Origin: Macrocystis pyrifera
Lineage: Eukaryota > Sar > Phaeophyceae > Laminariales > Laminariaceae
NCBI GenBank assembly: GCA_031763025.1
Contig: JASSKH010000014.1
Location: forward strand, 10,034,563 to 10,098,562
Reading direction: 5' to 3'
DNA: 64,000 nt
Positions 25,477 through 39,700 of this stretch are shown here, one piece after another; within the stretch, counting starts at the first letter, position 1, and the number at the start of each line of letters is the position of its first letter. The translations under genes were made by a program, and so were the position numbers. A model generated the notes under the pieces. It was given only the letters and a program-made list of their open reading frames with translations, did not search any database and had not been told where the DNA came from.

Positions 25477-27663
25477 CTGGGCTTGAGAGAAAAAAAACAA
25501 CAACATCGTCTACACGTAGCAGCTCGGGCTGCTGGGGTAAGGGATGCGTCCGAACTGCAAATAGTTGCACAACACGCGCTTGACCACGGTTGATGCTCGC
25601 ACTGCTCCACGCTCTGCTCGAACTTTTTTGATAATATCATACTATCGTCCTTATCATTGACTTTGGTTGTTTTTCATGGGTCCCAAAAAGGATTTAAGGC
25701 CACCGAGGATCTTGAACGTCCCCACATCCCCGGGTTTCCAGTGGCTCTGATCTCTACATGTTTTATCAGAAAAGAAACAGCAGCCCCAATCTCAACACGC
25801 CGCGTTCGGGCTTTCGGCTGGTTCTTGCCTTAGAGAGGGCGGGTATTAATAGTGGCCAAGAGTGCTTCAACCACAGAAGCTGTGATTCTCTTCAAAATAG
25901 CCTTCCGCGCTTTCTCGACAGAGGCTTACACCTCGACTTCGAGGTGCTGCCGTTGTCGAAATGATACCTAAAACAACCCCCAACTGCACGTGTTGCGATT
26001 CACATACGGACAGCTACAGCTCTTCACAAGCAACCACAGCCGGCGAAATTGAAGGACGCTTCTACTGGGGTGTGTGACGGCGTCGGGTGCGCCAGACAAC
26101 AATCGTAGACAACCAGAGGGAGCCAGAATCGACTCACGAGGTGTTTTCATAAACTCGAAGATGCGAGCCAGGAGCACAAAAACTCCCAAAATCGCTGAAA
26201 TATTTCGACTTCACGCGCCGGAGCCCAATACGATGAGTAGCACCGATGAAAAACGGCTTTCACCAAAAGTTTGCTGTTCATCAGGCGACTGATATAAGTC
26301 TTCTCGGTGCGTACTCGAAAAGCCCGCGGGTCAAATTATGTTATTCCCGCAAGGGGTAGGAAGTTAGTTCGTCGTAGCAGGGGCTAAAAAGGGCCTAGAA
26401 GCTTTGAATTTTTGTTTTGTTTTGAAGCATTTTTATCCAAGTTCCGGAATACGGATCTTGTTTGCAAATGCCGTACTCTATTTTCAAGCCGTTTGAATAT
26501 CTGCGCGAAACGCCTACGATAGCACCTACTCAACAACAGATTCCTTTGAGATCCTCCTGTTCCCTTAACCTATGACGTGTCTCGGGGACATCAAGCTACC
26601 TGGAATTAGTGCAAGCTGTTTTTTTGCAGGAGCAAGAGAGGTAATTTTTAGAGCTACGATTCCGTTTTTGGGACTAAACCACTCAAATTCTAAGTAGCTA
26701 GTCCCTAAAACGAGACTTCAGCCCTAAAAGAGGGTTAATGTGCTAGTTTTAGAGCAGGGCGGCATTGGTGAAGGGTTCAAACAAGCCGCGGTCTCCTCCT
26801 AGCATGTTTGCCTTCGAGGGGTTATCGTGTCCCGCCATGACGAAGACATCGACAACTGGGGGGGGGGGGGGGGGGGGGAGGTGTGGGCGTACATGGCGAT
26901 CTCTCAATGTAGTTAGTCGCCGCGTTTCGAGTCGGGCTGGCGACCCCCAGCGGTTCACCATCGCGTGTGAAAGCGCAAACGGCCTACCGCACAGCTTGAA
27001 AAAAACTCGAGTACCAGCTACTAAATCGGTCGAATTCACAACTAACTGACGCATTATTGAAACCTTATATATGGAACGTACCGAGGTAGACGGCACGCGC
27101 GGCCGACGTATGACTTAGCTTGCAAAGTTGAGCCCGGTCGCGCGGTCCTCCGCTGGGCCGATCGCGCCGTCGCATACCACCCAATCGGTCGAACTCACAG
27201 CTGACATACTACGAATACTGTTATATAGTATAAAACGCCCGACCGCTGATACCCTTCGCGGTGCTTCGGCCCGTGGTACTCTTGATGCAGATCACGCATT
27301 CCTTGTTGTAGGCTTGCGTCGTGCATCCACATACTTGCACACCTTGAGGTCGCGTGGAGCCGAACCCGCATATCGTGCTGAGACTCCTGCGCAAACACGC
27401 GTCGGAGTTCATCCAGCTCTTCTCCGTATCTCTCTGGAATCTTGCCCCTCTGTCGCAACGCCTCCACTAGCTCGTTGCAGTCCATTGCCTGGGCGGCGCG
27501 CCTCGCACGCCTCTCCGTCAAAAGTAGGCGTTTTCGAGCTCGGAGACTTCTCTTCAATTTTCGGCTGTCGCACGTTACGGTACAAGCAACGCCCGCGGTT
27601 CCGACATTGGTTAACGAACGATAGTGCAACAAAAAGAAGGGTTCTCTTGATTGCAGGTTGATA

Positions 27664-27713
<50 letters not shown>

Positions 27714-30700
27714 TACATTATTATTGTTGTGTTAGCCATCCGACATTGCGCAGGCAGCTGAGCTCGAACGTTGACCACCCACGAATATTCCCTGAAAGAA
27801 GGAAGCCAAGGGGGACCGTAGGACTAAGTTGGACTGTTGGATCACGGTAGCTTTAACGTTGACCACCCGTAAACATCCCCTGAAATGAGATGACCACAGC
27901 ATTCCGAAACGAAAAGGAAGCTCAACGCGCGAAGCCTGTGCCTACTCGCTGCTTGTTGACCTTGCTCCTTCCTTCTCAACACATGTTCCTTCTATAGGAC
28001 AGGGTAGCTACGCGCGTATCGTAAACCTCGGAACGACTCATCACGTGAAGGTAGAAAACCTCAAACGTCACGGCCTATATATAAAAGAGCCTGCCGAGCC
28101 GTCAATTCCGAATACGAGGCAATCGATCCTTTCGTTTTCACGTGAGGCCGACCTCTCCCCGGAGGACTGATTGGATCATGCATTGTGAATGTGCACCGAC
28201 CTACTGGACGACGGGGTCGCCATCGCGAGGAAGGGTGCGGACTTGTCGCCCATCTTCTCTGCGGTGCTGCGTGATGGCCTCGGTCGCGGGGTTGATACTA
28301 ATACCAACATTCAAATAGGTGGGGTCGTATACTCATGGATGGCAAAACAAACAATTTGTGGACTTAAAAAAAAACTATAGCACAATTGGCGTTATTGTGG
28401 TCCGGGGTCCGTGGGCCGAACGAACTCCTGTGGGGTTCGTGGACCCGAATAACCCCTGAAGGTTCGTATGCGTGCATCCTGGACGGAAATGTAAGCACCG
28501 TCGGGGTACGAACACGAATATCGGACAGTCCTTACATTGAATGTCAAACGGTCCTTGTATGTCGGCCTATATTGGTATGATACGCGTCAAGGCTGTTGAC
28601 CCCTGGGATATGAGATAGAACTTGTGAAAGGTTAACCAACTAGATTCCCCACCCAGGGTAAGCCTTACGGCACACATGTGGGGTACAATGGATAGCCTGC
28701 ATACCTGTGCTCCGTGTGCACTCTCTGCTTCTCCCGCGCGGCCGTCTCTCTCTCATCGCGCAGGTGTCTCAGCCGCTGCCCCACGGTGAGACCTTTGTCG
28801 TCTATTACAGGAAGAACGGGATTGCCCTCCTCGTCTTCTTCGCCGGTTCCCTGGAGGCGTTCCACGAGGGGGGATCAAACGAATTGGGTGCTCCTTGGGC
28901 GGACGCTTGCGGCAGTAACGGTAAAAAGGATAAAAACGCCCAATATTTATGGGGCTCCCGACAACGGCCTCGCGGAATAATGTACCAGTATCAACAATTT
29001 TCGGTATCGACCCAACCACCATTTGTTTTTTAGAAAAACAAAACGATGGACAAGGCCGACACTGCAGACAATCCCATGTTGTGGGCCGGAGATAGAACGA
29101 GTACAATTGCGAAGAGCGTTGAGTTCGCTTTACATACAGGGGTGCCGACCGTTTCTCAGCGCTCGATCTTCCCGGAAGGGGAAGGTTTCCATTTCCGAAC
29201 AAGAAGACGTTTTCGGAACGATCTGGTTGAGAGAGAGAGCCTTCCGAACATATAACGTACCTGGCACGACTTTTGGCACCCTTTTTACCGTTGTTAAGGG
29301 AAAACGAACGCCGAGATACGGGCTTACGCCTGTGCGAACTCAACGGTTTTCACGGTACTACTGCAAATATCACATCGGATCCAGAGGTGTTGGGTAGTAT
29401 CGCACAGGGTCCAAAGGTATTGGGCAGTATCACACCGGATCAAAAGGTAATAGGTGGCATCATACCGGGCCTCCAGCATCACATCGGATCAAAAGGTATT
29501 GGGTAGGATCACGCCGGACACAAAGGCCTTGGATAGTAGTTCCATCACAGTTGCAATGGTTGAAGAGTACTGTAAGTACCGCCTAAACAAAAACGTGCAA
29601 CCCCCTAACTGCAACCAGCACCATAGCACGCCTCCATGGTTGGGTCCGGCACGGCAATAGTAGTACCCGTTCGTTCCCGCTGTACTTCCTGGAGTGAAGC
29701 CTCCATTTTGGGCCGAAGGGATAGCCTACCAATCTACTTTCCAAGCCCAGACTGAGTTGCCTAGACGGTTATTTATCCCTTTGGACCAAAACTGTTCACC
29801 TCTGTCGGACTTGGGAGGGAAACAGATACATCCGATTGTTTTATCGTTAGCTATCTGACCGTGCGCGACACGAGCGCACCTCGGACAGATCAGGTATGGA
29901 TCATTGATTGCCACAGCTCATGACCTAGATCCTTCAAGGCAGGTATATCTATTTCCGATCTTGTATTAAGGTCTAGCTCATCATGTTGCCGGGTGGGAGC
30001 CGTATGTTCTGCATGGCCTACTAGCACATGTTTCCTGGGTTGGATCTGTACTATGCAGATCCTACATACCGTCTCACTGCGGCAGGTGAGGAACTACAAA
30101 TGCTTTAAGGATGAGAGTTTTCAACTATGAATACTCGTCAACATTGCCCGAAAGAAAAAAGGCAGTCGTACCCGGAGAAGTGCTATCTTGGCTCCAAGGG
30201 CCACCCGAGGGTTCAGCTGGGCACCGAGCAGAGGCTTATTCTCCTTCTTCCCCTGACCATTTGTCTTCCCAAGGAGCTGACCATCGAGGTCCTCTGCGTG
30301 AGCGGAGAGAGGCCACAGATTGAATGATACACATGGAATACGAAAAAAAGATGTCAATCCCTTTGGGACCCCCGAGATAACAACCAAAACAGCAGTGGTT
30401 GGTGGCTTTGGTGTTGTCAACCATCTACGAGGAGCGAGAGCGCCCAGCGGTACGGGCAGGGTCATGTTACGCCCGTGTCGCATGACTCCTGGCATTCAAC
30501 CATCGTAGCGCAGGACACCAACCATGGTGTCATCCCTTAAACACGCAATGATCGTTGCTGTACTTGTCGCTTTCTTTAGTCAGTTTTCTCCTGTGAAGTT
30601 TGAAGAGGGATGATGGTGGTGGAACGCACTCGGAGTCGGAACCCAACCCACGCCATGATGGGCTATGATCTCGACGGCGAATATAGTTTCTCGACTGCAT

Positions 30701-33700
30701 GCGGACTATACATCGAGGCGCGAGAAGAACATGGGTGCTGCTCGTACGGAAGGAAGTAAGCCCATCAGACCAACGCAACGTAAGGTATAATTTTGGACAG
30801 TTGTGGCCGTGAGCACAGCGGGTCAAATCGTAGGATATAACTGACTTGTGAGCGTAGCACGCGGCGGGGCAGAGCCAGCGCGGCATAGCTAATTTTCCTG
30901 AGGTTTAGCGCGCGGTCATGAATCAGGCTCAATCTCCTGATTGGCGCTACGTACTGTGCGGGGTAAGATGTTATCATGTTTATTACCCCGCTTAGGCCAA
31001 CTTGGCGAGTGACGTTGTGCCTCACTCAAAGTTAGGCTTGAAATCATATGTTGGCGTACCACAACCCATGGCAGTGCATAATATCACGAAACCAGAAAGC
31101 AAAGAAGCCCAAGACACGAATAAGAGGGTAAAGTCACGCGGTCAAGCGACTCCCTGTGAGGCTTAGAAACAAGCCGAACCTAAAAGTGACTCCACCTCTC
31201 AGCATTGTAGGGATGCGAGGGTCTATGGCCACACATACAACCACTACGGTCATGCATGACATGAGGTGTGGTAAAGAGCGCTGACTTGGCAGAGGGGTGC
31301 CGTTCGTTTTTCAGCGCTACATGCTGATAGTTTTCTAGACAGCGGTAAAGGTGCTAGAGTCGAACATAATATTTTCGGAAGGCTCTCACTCGACCAGACC
31401 TTTCCGAAATCACCTCATTCGGTTCTTGTTCGGTATTGCCAACCTTCCTTCCCCTTCCGGACAGATCGAGCGCTGAAAAAAACGGTCACCACTCCTGTAT
31501 GTAAAGCGAACTCAACGCTCTTTAGGTACACCCCCTCCCTCCCGCCTCCTGTTGTTGGAAGAAAGTAAAATAAAAAACACAATTCCTCGAGGTGCGCCTG
31601 CCTGCCTGCCTGCCTGCCTGCCTGCTTGCGAGACAGGCCGCCTCCGGTGAGACGATCGCGCGTACGTTATTTCCCGCGAGCGTGGCTGCTTCAAAGATGA
31701 TTATGTACGGGATGAATGAGTAAATCCGCAAGCTATATAGCTCAGCCTCTTTTCATCTCACAGAGGCCGTCAGAAAAAAAGTTGCTTTTCGGTTTCCAGA
31801 GAGAAAGACAAAACTGGTGATTTTTCAAGAAAATCTGAAACAGTGAACACGTCGTTATGGCCGGTAGATAACCCTTGCACTAGCAACACTGCCAAAACCT
31901 TCCTACACTATTTTCAAGTAAATTGGCCCAAAAAAAATGGTTTGCTGTGCTGAAGGGGTTATGGTGGCGAGGTTTTAGCTAGGTAGCAGAGCACGTTGAG
32001 GCACTACGGCACAAGCTCGACTATTGTGGAGGTTGTATCAGGTTACTCTTGATCTAGCACGCGTGTTGGTGTCATATTAGCTCTGCCTTGCCTCTCCAGA
32101 TGCTCCTGAGAGAGAGGGACAACACTCCACTTCCATGAAATATACTTATAACAGTAATGCCTCCACAAAAATCTAGCACGCGCGTTGGTGTCATATTATT
32201 ACGGGGGACCATAGTAAATAGGACCAAACATTTCTGGTAAAAATACGTTAATGTATTGGTTTTTATGTGTACCATAGGTCCTATTAACTATGGACCCCCG
32301 TAATAGCTCTCCCTTGCCTCTCCAGATGCTCCTGAGAGAGAGGGACAACACTCCTCTTCCATGAAATCTAGTTGTAACAGTAATGCCTCCACAAAAATAC
32401 AGGGGAAACGGGGATGCCATGGCACGGCACCACCGTACGGCGCCGGGGGCGGGGGGGGGGGGGAGTGCTACTGAAAGGGGGGGGAAATCACGAGCAAATA
32501 TGTCATACCTCGGACAAACCACAATCTAGATCATCTGTATCATCTATATCATCTGTATCATCTAGATTATCTCTATCATCTGTATCATCTAGATCCTATG
32601 CTTCTGTTGTGAGATGTTGTGGACGATCTGTAGAGTACAGACCCAACCCAGGCAACGAATCCTAGATCGCGCAGGTTTATTCGGCCCCCATCCGTCAACA
32701 TGAGCTAGATCATCGTACAAATAAGGCGTAAACCTGCCCTAAACGATCTAGGTAGATCACGAAGTAGGAACCGATGATCAAAACTATCTGTTTGATTTGT
32801 AGATGATCAACCTGATTTGTGAAACATTTATTGAAGAATGCATGCTACGGTAGGAGTGCACCGGGATTTGTCTGAGGTTCCTGACTTGATGAGCTCGCTA
32901 ACCCGCTCGTATCTGACTTCGACAAAAATGTTTGGTCAATCCGACGAGCCACGCGACCTTAGGTACACAAAACGAAAAATGCAAAAAAACATAGTGGGTG
33001 GTCTCTCAGTTGTGGCCAAAAAGTGCTACCCGTATTGTAAGCACGCCTCAGATAGCGACACAAACAAATATTGCCCCATAAGGCAGCAGCCAAGATAATT
33101 TAACGCCTGGATTTGCGCAGGACACCACCTCAAGAGGAGGGTGCAGGGGTTCCATACTTTAAGCCGCAGGGCAACCGACCAGTGTCGAGTGCCCTGCCTC
33201 TCTTAGTAAAATCAGTTCCGTGTGCTCAAGGCCTGTCTGCTCTTGATTAAGCGACCCGCACCCGAAAGAAGTCTCTCGCTCATGGCGGCTCGAGTCTCCC
33301 ACTTTCCCACTGGAGACAACCGATGGAGCTTCTCAGCTCAAGATCTTCCCGATGTCGTATATTGGCTTATTGTCTCCGCCACGTGCCTTTGCCATGGGCT
33401 TCTTCATGGCGTTGCACATTTACTATTGTTCGAAGTCAGGCTTTCAGCCGACTCTAATGAGTGTTCTTTAACGAAGAGTCTCAGAACACCCAGGCGCACC
33501 TATTACGGGGGTCTATAGTTAACAGGACCTATGGCATACATAAAAACCTATATATTTAGGTATTTTTACTAACAATATTTGGTCCTGTTATCTATGGACC
33601 CCCGCAATAGCTCCACTATATACCAGGATACCAGGTAGGTTCTTAGTAAAATGGTAGGATCCAGCTCACACCCTTAATGAAGACCCGGCGAGAACCTCAC

Positions 33701-36700
33701 TCGTGCTACGACGGGAATCGTAGCATCTTTAGGGCAAGAAAACTCCGACTGACTAGTAGTAGTCTCCTTGGTCCGATATAGTTGGAACACCATAAGTCTA
33801 GAGTTTTATTGTATTGTTCTTGATAAACCTAGGCTTCGGGAAGATTCATCCGGGTTGCACTGTTTAGTTTTGCTCAAAATTCGTTTTGTGCCCTCAGAAA
33901 AAGTGAATGGTACATATACCCTTACCGTCCATTCTAGGGATGCGAGGGTCCATGGCCAAAACGACTACGGCTATGCATGGCAGTGAGCTTCCCCCCCCCA
34001 GGTCTCCGTTTTAGGGTCAGTGCTCGGTGAGCGGTTTCTGCCTTACGTAAAAGGACCACATCTGTGATTGTAGGATGGGGACAACTAGAGGGCGCCGGAG
34101 GGGGCAGGGCGGCTTAGATTGAGTTGGCGGGTGACTTCGTCAACCTCGCTGCTACAATAATTGACGGTAGCGTTCGTCCAGCCTACCTTCGGGGGCGGCG
34201 TCTTTCTCGTTCAGTCGTAGGATGTCCGCATGGTCGCGGATGAGGGCCAGCGCTCGTTTCACGCCCGCAGCCTCCCCGCGCACCTGGCGGAGCGACAGGG
34301 TGGGCGCGCAGTTACGAGAAGGTTGCGAGTAAGAATAGAGGGAGGTATGGTTTCTCGGGTCCATCGTAGTGATTGATTCCCCCCGTAGGACCTGGTAACA
34401 TTTGGGGGGAAAGCCCTCAGGGTACACGCTCAGCGACCGTGCTCCTCGAAAGGACCAGGGCTGGCATGTTCATGTTGGTCGCGTACACACACCGAAAAAG
34501 TGGCCAATCGTACTGCTTGCGCCATTGAAACTAACTAGCTCCCGCCGCCACCAGACGGAACGGTTTACGAACAATTGTTGTGTTCGACGGCTTTCAGGAT
34601 CGTCTACGACAGGGTGCCGAAAAGAAAAGCCCTGTCTATCTACAACTTGAGAGGGTTTTGGTTTTTACCGTAGCGTCGTAGTAGTCCAGCTCTGCCTTGC
34701 GATACGCCGCGTGCAGGTGCTGTGAATCCCGCAAGACGCAGGATGCGTGACACAGCGGGAAAGGGGAGGGGGGGGGGGGGGGGGTACTCAATAGGAGAGA
34801 TTTACTCGATCTCATGCATGGCTGTAGTCTTATGACCATAGACCCTCGCATCCCTACAATGCCGGGACGGAGCGTACTCATATCATGCATGACCGTAGTA
34901 TGGCCATAGATCTACCCATGCCAATAAATACGGGACAGAGCACGTCGGGTTTTTACCGATCAGACGGACATTACTTGCACCAAGCGCGAAGCGCCATGAG
35001 GTGGTCGGCGAGTTGCATGAAGGGCGAGCTGCCTTTTACTAAGCACCGCTTGTGAGGCAGACATTCTTGAATACGGATGGCATAGTCGAAGGCACTCGGG
35101 GGGTGCGGGGGGGGATTAAATGGCGTACGTCTATCCGTACTACTGCTCATGCCCCTGCCTGATGCGATGGAAATTAACGGAGCCGAGTTAAGCCTGTGCA
35201 CCGCACGAGATTCTCATTGCGCCCGCCCCTACTGCACATGATCAATCACTTCTAAATGTTTAGACAGGGCGGGTAGAGGATGGGACCGCGCGGAATTGTG
35301 GCCGCCTTGTTTAATGTTTTTTGTCCTTCGCAGGGTAAGGAAGAAGGCGAGAAAGGGGCGGACTTGACGACCCCTGCCGAGACGTCCCATGAATGGAGGA
35401 CAACACAGGTTCACAGGTGGCCGGGACCCCCCCCCCTGTACAGTGTTTGAGCATGGTAGCACACCGTCAAGCGTACTGAGAGGTTATCGACGCCTTTTTA
35501 TGGGGCTTTGCTACCTTGTTCAATGTCTCCACACGGATGCTTTTACGCCATCACTGTGCAGGAGGGAGAGCTCTCGGTCACCTGTGTTGTTGTTATCTCT
35601 GCTGCCGATGCATTCGCCGCGCGCAGGTCGGGAAGGGGTTCGCCTATCGTCGCGTTTTCCGGGCCGTTCTGGCTTTTTCCCCGAGCTGAGCCCGTTGCCA
35701 CCACATTCGTTGAAAGCAAGCTAGCCGTCGGTGATGTCGGGGGTAGCGACAGCCGTTGTGGCAGTCCCGCTGCAGAATGGACGTTGTGGGCGGTCGCTGT
35801 GTTGTTTTCGCGCGATTGGGTGGTGGAAAGTAGGGAGAAAAACGCGGAGCAATTGACAAGGGGGGAGGGTTTCTTGTGTTGCTGTCCTGAATTGGCAGTA
35901 GGCGATGGGGGTCTTTTGCTGCTGAACTTCATTGATAATAGTTGAATGGGTTCATCTGTTGCTGCGCTTTACTACACTGGGCATCGGGGTTCATTCGGTG
36001 CTGTCAATTGGCAATGGATGGTGGGGTTCGTTTGTTGTTGTGTTGTACTGTACGAGTACTTGATTTCCACTGAGTGATATGTGGTTGATTTGTCGCTGGT
36101 GCCGCTCGGGCGTCACAACCATAGCTGACGCCACTCCTTCCCTTTAATGCATGCTTAATAACGCACCGGAAACTTCCTTGCGATCGCTGGATCCCGTGTA
36201 CCATGACATTCGGTGTTGCGACGGTTCGCTTCCGTATTCCATGATACGATACCACTCAAAGATGGCTGCAGATGCGCAAGCCATGAAGGCATCTCATCGT
36301 TCAACGCAACCGATTTCACGCGGACATCGCATTTCTGGCTCCTATCGTAGACTCACGCATTTTATTATCCATTGACCTCACCCGCCTGCGCTCGGGTCGG
36401 CCTAAAAAATGATGGCCTCTACCTTGAAGTATTTCTATCTTTCCAATGTAAAGGGCGACTATGTACCAAAATGATCTCGGGAAAGTGGTAGCTTCACCGC
36501 GCAGCAGTCGCAACCAACCACGAGAGCCTCCCGACTTCGAGATCACATCACCTTTTCCAAGCGACGTTTCCTCTTCCGCATCCTTCCCTTTCCTCCGTAA
36601 ACCTCCATCTTGCCTCTCGACCCCCCCCCCCCCCTCCCCCCGCGACTGCGTGTACACCTCCCGCCAACTTACTCCCGCCTCCACTTCTTTTTTACCGTCA

Positions 36701-39700
36701 TCGATACGGCCTGCGGGGGAGCCAAGGCGGTGCACACCAGCACCGTCGGTGAGAACCCTCCTTCCAATTCCGGTCATTTCTGGGGTTTCATAGAGAAGAC
36801 GTGGGGTTTGTTTGTCGTCTGGAGGTCGCAAGGGGTCGCTGGTGGAGTACGATCGGTCGGGGGGCGAGGTGACGGTGGGCGATATCCACGGCCTTGTTGA
36901 TGATGCCAATGTGGAAGACAGCCTACGGCTCCCCTCTTCGCTCCCGCTGACTCTGCAGCAGAATGGGGGCGGGGGGGAGGGGTACCCATGTCATGCATTG
37001 CCCTAGTCGTGTGACCATGGACCCCTGCACACCTACAATGGCGGGGACGGAGCTTGTCAGGTTTTCGACGACCGGGCAGAGATTGATTGTTTGCACCAAG
37101 CGCGAAGCGCCGGTGGGGTGTTCGGTAGGTCGCATGAAGGGTGAGCTGCATCCTATCCTATTGGTAAGAACCGCTTTTGAGGTGTACCTTGCTACTTATT
37201 GATGAGAGCGTCGAGTGAATGCGGGGGGGGGAGGGGGGGGGGGGAGCAAGCGAGGCGGACCCTCGTTCCTGTCGGTGAGGGCGCTTAGAGCAGTGCAGTA
37301 GCAGCGTAGTACCAGCCGCGTGTTACGTCTAGAGCAGCACGTATTGGCCAAAATAGATCTGACTGACGGGGCTCCTGAACTGAGGAATTGCGGAATTACC
37401 CGATGTAACTGGGATATAATTGGAATGTCATTTCGAGTTCTTTGCAATAGTATTCGCGCAAAAATTAGTCTAATACGAGTCGAGTAGCCTACAAGTAGTA
37501 TTACTAGGCTAGTAGTCTAGTAGTCTAGTATTACGGGAGACCATAGTACGTAGGACCAAATATTGCTGGTAAAAACAGGTAAATATGTAGGTTTTTATGT
37601 ATACCATAGGTCCTATTAACTATGGACCCCCGTAATAGTATAGTAGTCTCGTAGTCTAGTACTCGTAGTATAGTGGCCTATGGGATTTCATCGAGACGCA
37701 CTCTCACAGGGTGAGGTATAGAGCTCATATAACATAATCAAGTGAGAAACATCGTAAATATCGTACGTCAAATCCTATAATCCTGTCATAGTCATAGAGC
37801 CCAGAGACTACAATCAAGTGGGGAAGATCATGAACATCACGCGTTAAATCCCAATCACCCTACCATACTTGTAGAGCCCATACGTTATACATGAAATCAG
37901 AAAGATCCCAAGCATTTTACGTGAAATCCCATCTTCCTACCATAGTTGTAGAGCCCACACTCTACAGTCAAGTGAGGAAGATCATAAACATCATACCTGA
38001 AATCCTATCATTCTATCATAGCAGCAGAGCCCGTACACCATAATCAAGTGAGGAACAACATACCCGTTACGCGTACCCCTATCATGCGTGCCGTAGCAGG
38101 GAAGCGTCACCATGCCACTCTGCCCCAAAATATAGGTAGATGTTGTCAGCTAAGATTGAATCCAAACAGTCCTGATAAGTCGGGACATGTTATGTTTCGA
38201 AACACAAGGACCGTGTATTTATCCATATTTCATGAAAACGATCCTCATATTTCAGAACAAAGTGGTACTTACAGTAGTATTAATAGTTATTTGGGCACAT
38301 TCAACTGCCTCAAGGGAAGGCTGGTGCCGCGGGGCTACCAATGCCCAACAGGGGTTCCACCAGGCCCGACCGTTCCCCACCTGCGCTGAGGCGGCATCAG
38401 CAGCTCGCTCCGACCGTTTTCCAGCCGCGCCACTGCCTCGCTGTACACCCGCCGCGTGTTTTCAGTATCGCGGGATGCTGCTAAAGCCACTCGCATGGCC
38501 TCGGCTACTCGAAGATCCAGGTCTCGACTGTACGGCATCGCGTGGGGAGGAGGGGGTATGAGGACGCGCCCAGCTATTCTGCGAGGGATACGCTCAGCAT
38601 AATCAGTCTGTGGCCACGTGGCTGTGTATATCTGTACGATGACTAATCAGGACGGACACTGGGTGTACTGGTGTCCGGTGGGCAGAAAGAACGGGCCAAT
38701 CTGAAGACATACGCACACAACAGTAATGCCCTGTGGTAGCGACCAAAGCAACGACAAAATGTGGTAGTGGATTTGTTGGCTCGCGCATAGCGGCATTGAA
38801 AAGGGAACGCCACTGCATCGGAATGGTAAAAAAAAGAAGACAGCCCGGCGGCTTTTGTCTGTGGGGCTTACCGGCCACTGCCCGTGGGCACTGTCGCCCG
38901 CAGTGCTTCCTCCTCTCTAGCACTTCCCGCCAGTTCATCCAACTTCGTCGTCAATTCTTTCAAGGCTCTCTCGGTTTTCAATAGCGCTCTCCGCTTGGCC
39001 TGGAGATTGACCATTGAAGAAGACATGCGCTCGGAATTTTCTCGGAAGGCGGTGTCGTCGCTATTGGAGCGCGAGATAAGGGTTTGTTCGGCCGCTCGTA
39101 GCTCGTCGATTCTCCTGCCAGAAACCGAAGCGAAAACACGAGTTCCAAAGTTTACACCCCTCCAAAAAAAACATAGGGATCCCGTTCGAGCTGGCTAAAA
39201 AAAAACGAATCTTGTGACGCAGGAGGTTCCCTACGACTACGGACCGAGACTATTCTGAACTCGATCCTCCTGTAGGAAATCGAGACCGCGTGAAACCATG
39301 ACGGAATGTTAGTGTCCAATGCATTTTTATTTAAGGGGGGAACATTCATGAATGAGCAACGTCGAAACTCATTCTGAGCATTGTCGGGTGGCGAAGCGCA
39401 TATAATAACAAGTACCTGGTACAACAGGAAGGAGGGCACCCACACTTGAACGTACACAATATATATATATATATATATATATCCACAAGTATGCACGTAG
39501 CGGCTCGGGAGGATTGCACACTATTTCCAGTCCGTCTCTCAAACGCAATTTCAGAAAAAAAACAAACTAAACGTAAGGAGGTTATTGTGCAGGCTAGTTG
39601 GGGGGTGACTTGCGCAAGCGAAACTCCGTGGGAAGAAAGAGGCGATGGAAAAATCTGGAATGGAGCAATATCCCCCCCCCCTTCCGCGCCCGAGATGATA

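Noticed and set aside
27998-28170. Calling the coding-like stretch the end of a retroelement polyprotein
   Set aside because: No neighbouring domain, long terminal repeat or other element feature is visible, so the family cannot be supported.
39446-39691. Upstream 80 codons of the first LINE frame, from the AT microsatellite on
   Set aside because: They lie outside the left target-site duplication and include translated AT repeat, so they are host sequence that happens to be open.
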